Shown here: one piece after another, positions 63,416 to 64,000 of the stretch | Layout of the letters: every line of letters starts with the position of its first letter | Position numbering within the stretch: the first letter of the stretch is position 1 | NCBI RefSeq assembly: GCF_024256385.1 | Contig: NZ_JAMLFW010000002.1 | Location: forward strand, 1,054,001-1,118,000 | Source of the DNA: Anatilimnocola floriformis | GTDB lineage: Bacteria; Planctomycetota; Planctomycetia; Pirellulales; Pirellulaceae | Reading direction: 5' to 3' | DNA length: 64,000 bases | Notes under the pieces: model-generated | Database searches by the model: none | What the model was told of the DNA's origin: nothing | What the model saw: the letters and a program-made list of their open reading frames with translations, nothing else | Made by a program: the position numbers and the translations under genes

Positions 63416-64000
63416 GGCTCTTAATGGGTCGTGCTCCGAAAGCGACGACCTAACTCTCGATACCGCCTTCTTTTCGGTGTCGACAAGGCTGGACCTCGGC
63501 CCTTCTTCCGCTCATTTCTGCGTGAGTCTTCTGCACGTTTGTCGCCTTATGGCAGCGATTCGCAACGCAAGGGAAATCGTCGATCTCTTTCCCAGGTTAT
63601 CCAGAGTTTCCGACGGGTGTCATGAAATTCTGAAACCTGGGCAGTCCAGGCCAAGAAATCGCATCGAAAGGAACCAGTTTGATGAACGTGACGAAGCTGA
63701 CCGGTTTGAGCAAGCGACAACTCAACCGACGGATGAAGGCTCGGTGCCTCCGGCAGACGCCATGCACGATTTATTTCGTGGATTCGTATGACGTAGCCAT
63801 GCGTTGGCACAGCCGGAGGCCGGAGCTGCTTCGGGTTCTGTTAGTGGCGGCAGGGCCATCCCGTTTCGCAAATCGCCGCCCAGCGTGCGGATGATGATGC
63901 ACAGCGCCGGGCAAGTCTTGAGCAACTCCTTCGCCTCGTGAGTGACCACGGCGAGCGCCGTGATTGAACCGTTTCTGATTCGGTCAGGGTTGATCACGAA
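63416..64000. other. Distal accessory DNA without a confident gene
   Basis: No confident gene. Overlapping short frames on both strands are present, and one small plus-strand frame is listed separately. The right boundary of the element was not found. Confidence 0.45.
63682..63894 (+). CDS. Possible small DNA-binding protein
   Basis: A 70-residue frame starting MNVTKLTGLSKRQLNRRMKA after AAAGGA; the opening resembles a MerR/excisionase-type helix-turn-helix. The remainder has an arginine-rich composition that could be a chance frame. Low confidence. Confidence 0.25.
   Translation: MNVTKLTGLSKRQLNRRMKARCLRQTPCTIYFVDSYDVAMRWHSRRPELLRVLLVAAGPSRFANRRPACG

Noticed and set aside
63722-63997. Minus-strand 91-codon frame at the window's right end
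   Set aside because: A GTG start at the window edge with some protein-like text, but it overlaps another weak frame and shows no domain; not called.

Overview
The window looks like the chromosome of a planctomycete (Planctomycetota, probably Pirellulales-like; the genus cannot be read from the sequence). The evidence is two DUF1559 pilin-like proteins with the FTLVELLVVIAIIGVLVALLLP-type N-terminus (one paired with a small TTR-like lipoprotein), a giant ThuA/dehydrogenase/HEAT/cytochrome c protein, a redoxin-cytochrome c-monooxygenase fusion, RFSLRTLL-type membrane proteins, an ECF42-type sigma factor with its DGPF partner, and high GC with weak Shine-Dalgarno use.

Layout. 0.1-5.8 kb: NupC-type nucleoside transporter with a duplicated insert, a YCII-GyrI fusion, an orphan TolC-like lipoprotein and two small secreted proteins. 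5.8-10.5 kb: nitrogen block with a glutamine synthetase homologue that has lost nearly all metal ligands, a coupled DUF4058 gene, and an intact type III glutamine synthetase behind a sigma-54-like promoter. 10.9-14.5 kb: a REP-like repeat family whose hairpin stems covary, and a tandem double-domain Y1 (REP-associated) transposase lying between inverted copies, with a PLP transsulfuration enzyme and a secreted protein interspersed. 14.6-24.2 kb: Gfo/Idh oxidoreductase, redoxin-cytochrome c-copper monooxygenase-like protein translationally coupled to an unknown secreted protein, then the ThuA/dehydrogenase giant. 24.4-29.7 kb: exported CHAT-TPR caspase-like protein with two membrane proteins upstream on the same strand. 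29.8-33.1 kb: methyltransferase, DUF2513, membrane protein and GNAT acetyltransferase. 33.3-37.4 kb: three-gene set (membrane anchor, CpsD-like ATPase, ExeA-like ATPase) resembling an exopolysaccharide/secretion module. 37.4-41.5 kb: FG-GAP propeller protein, SnoaL-like protein, truncated ECF42-like sigma factor and DGPF protein. 41.7-47.2 kb: two paralogous DUF4034/WD-like lipoproteins and a dienelactone-hydrolase-like esterase. 47.3-57.7 kb: c-heme sensor kinase, a gene between 228-bp direct repeats, DUF1559 genes, a redoxin-2OG oxygenase fusion, a CorA-like protein and a DUF1611/DgcN-like protein.

57.7-64 kb: lower-GC accessory DNA. A phage portal gene is cut off next to a large serine recombinase. 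Further on are a complete C5-cytosine methyltransferase and a beta-class N4/N6 methyltransferase broken by one in-frame TAG. A decayed copy of the second methyltransferase's 5' end lies on the other side of the C5 gene, which suggests recent rearrangement of a modification island.

The most novel item is the double Y1 transposase: the HUH motif survives only in its C-terminal half and the nucleophilic Tyr only in its N-terminal half. No tRNA, rRNA or CRISPR array was found. Domain and motif assignments were made by reading; no database search was run.
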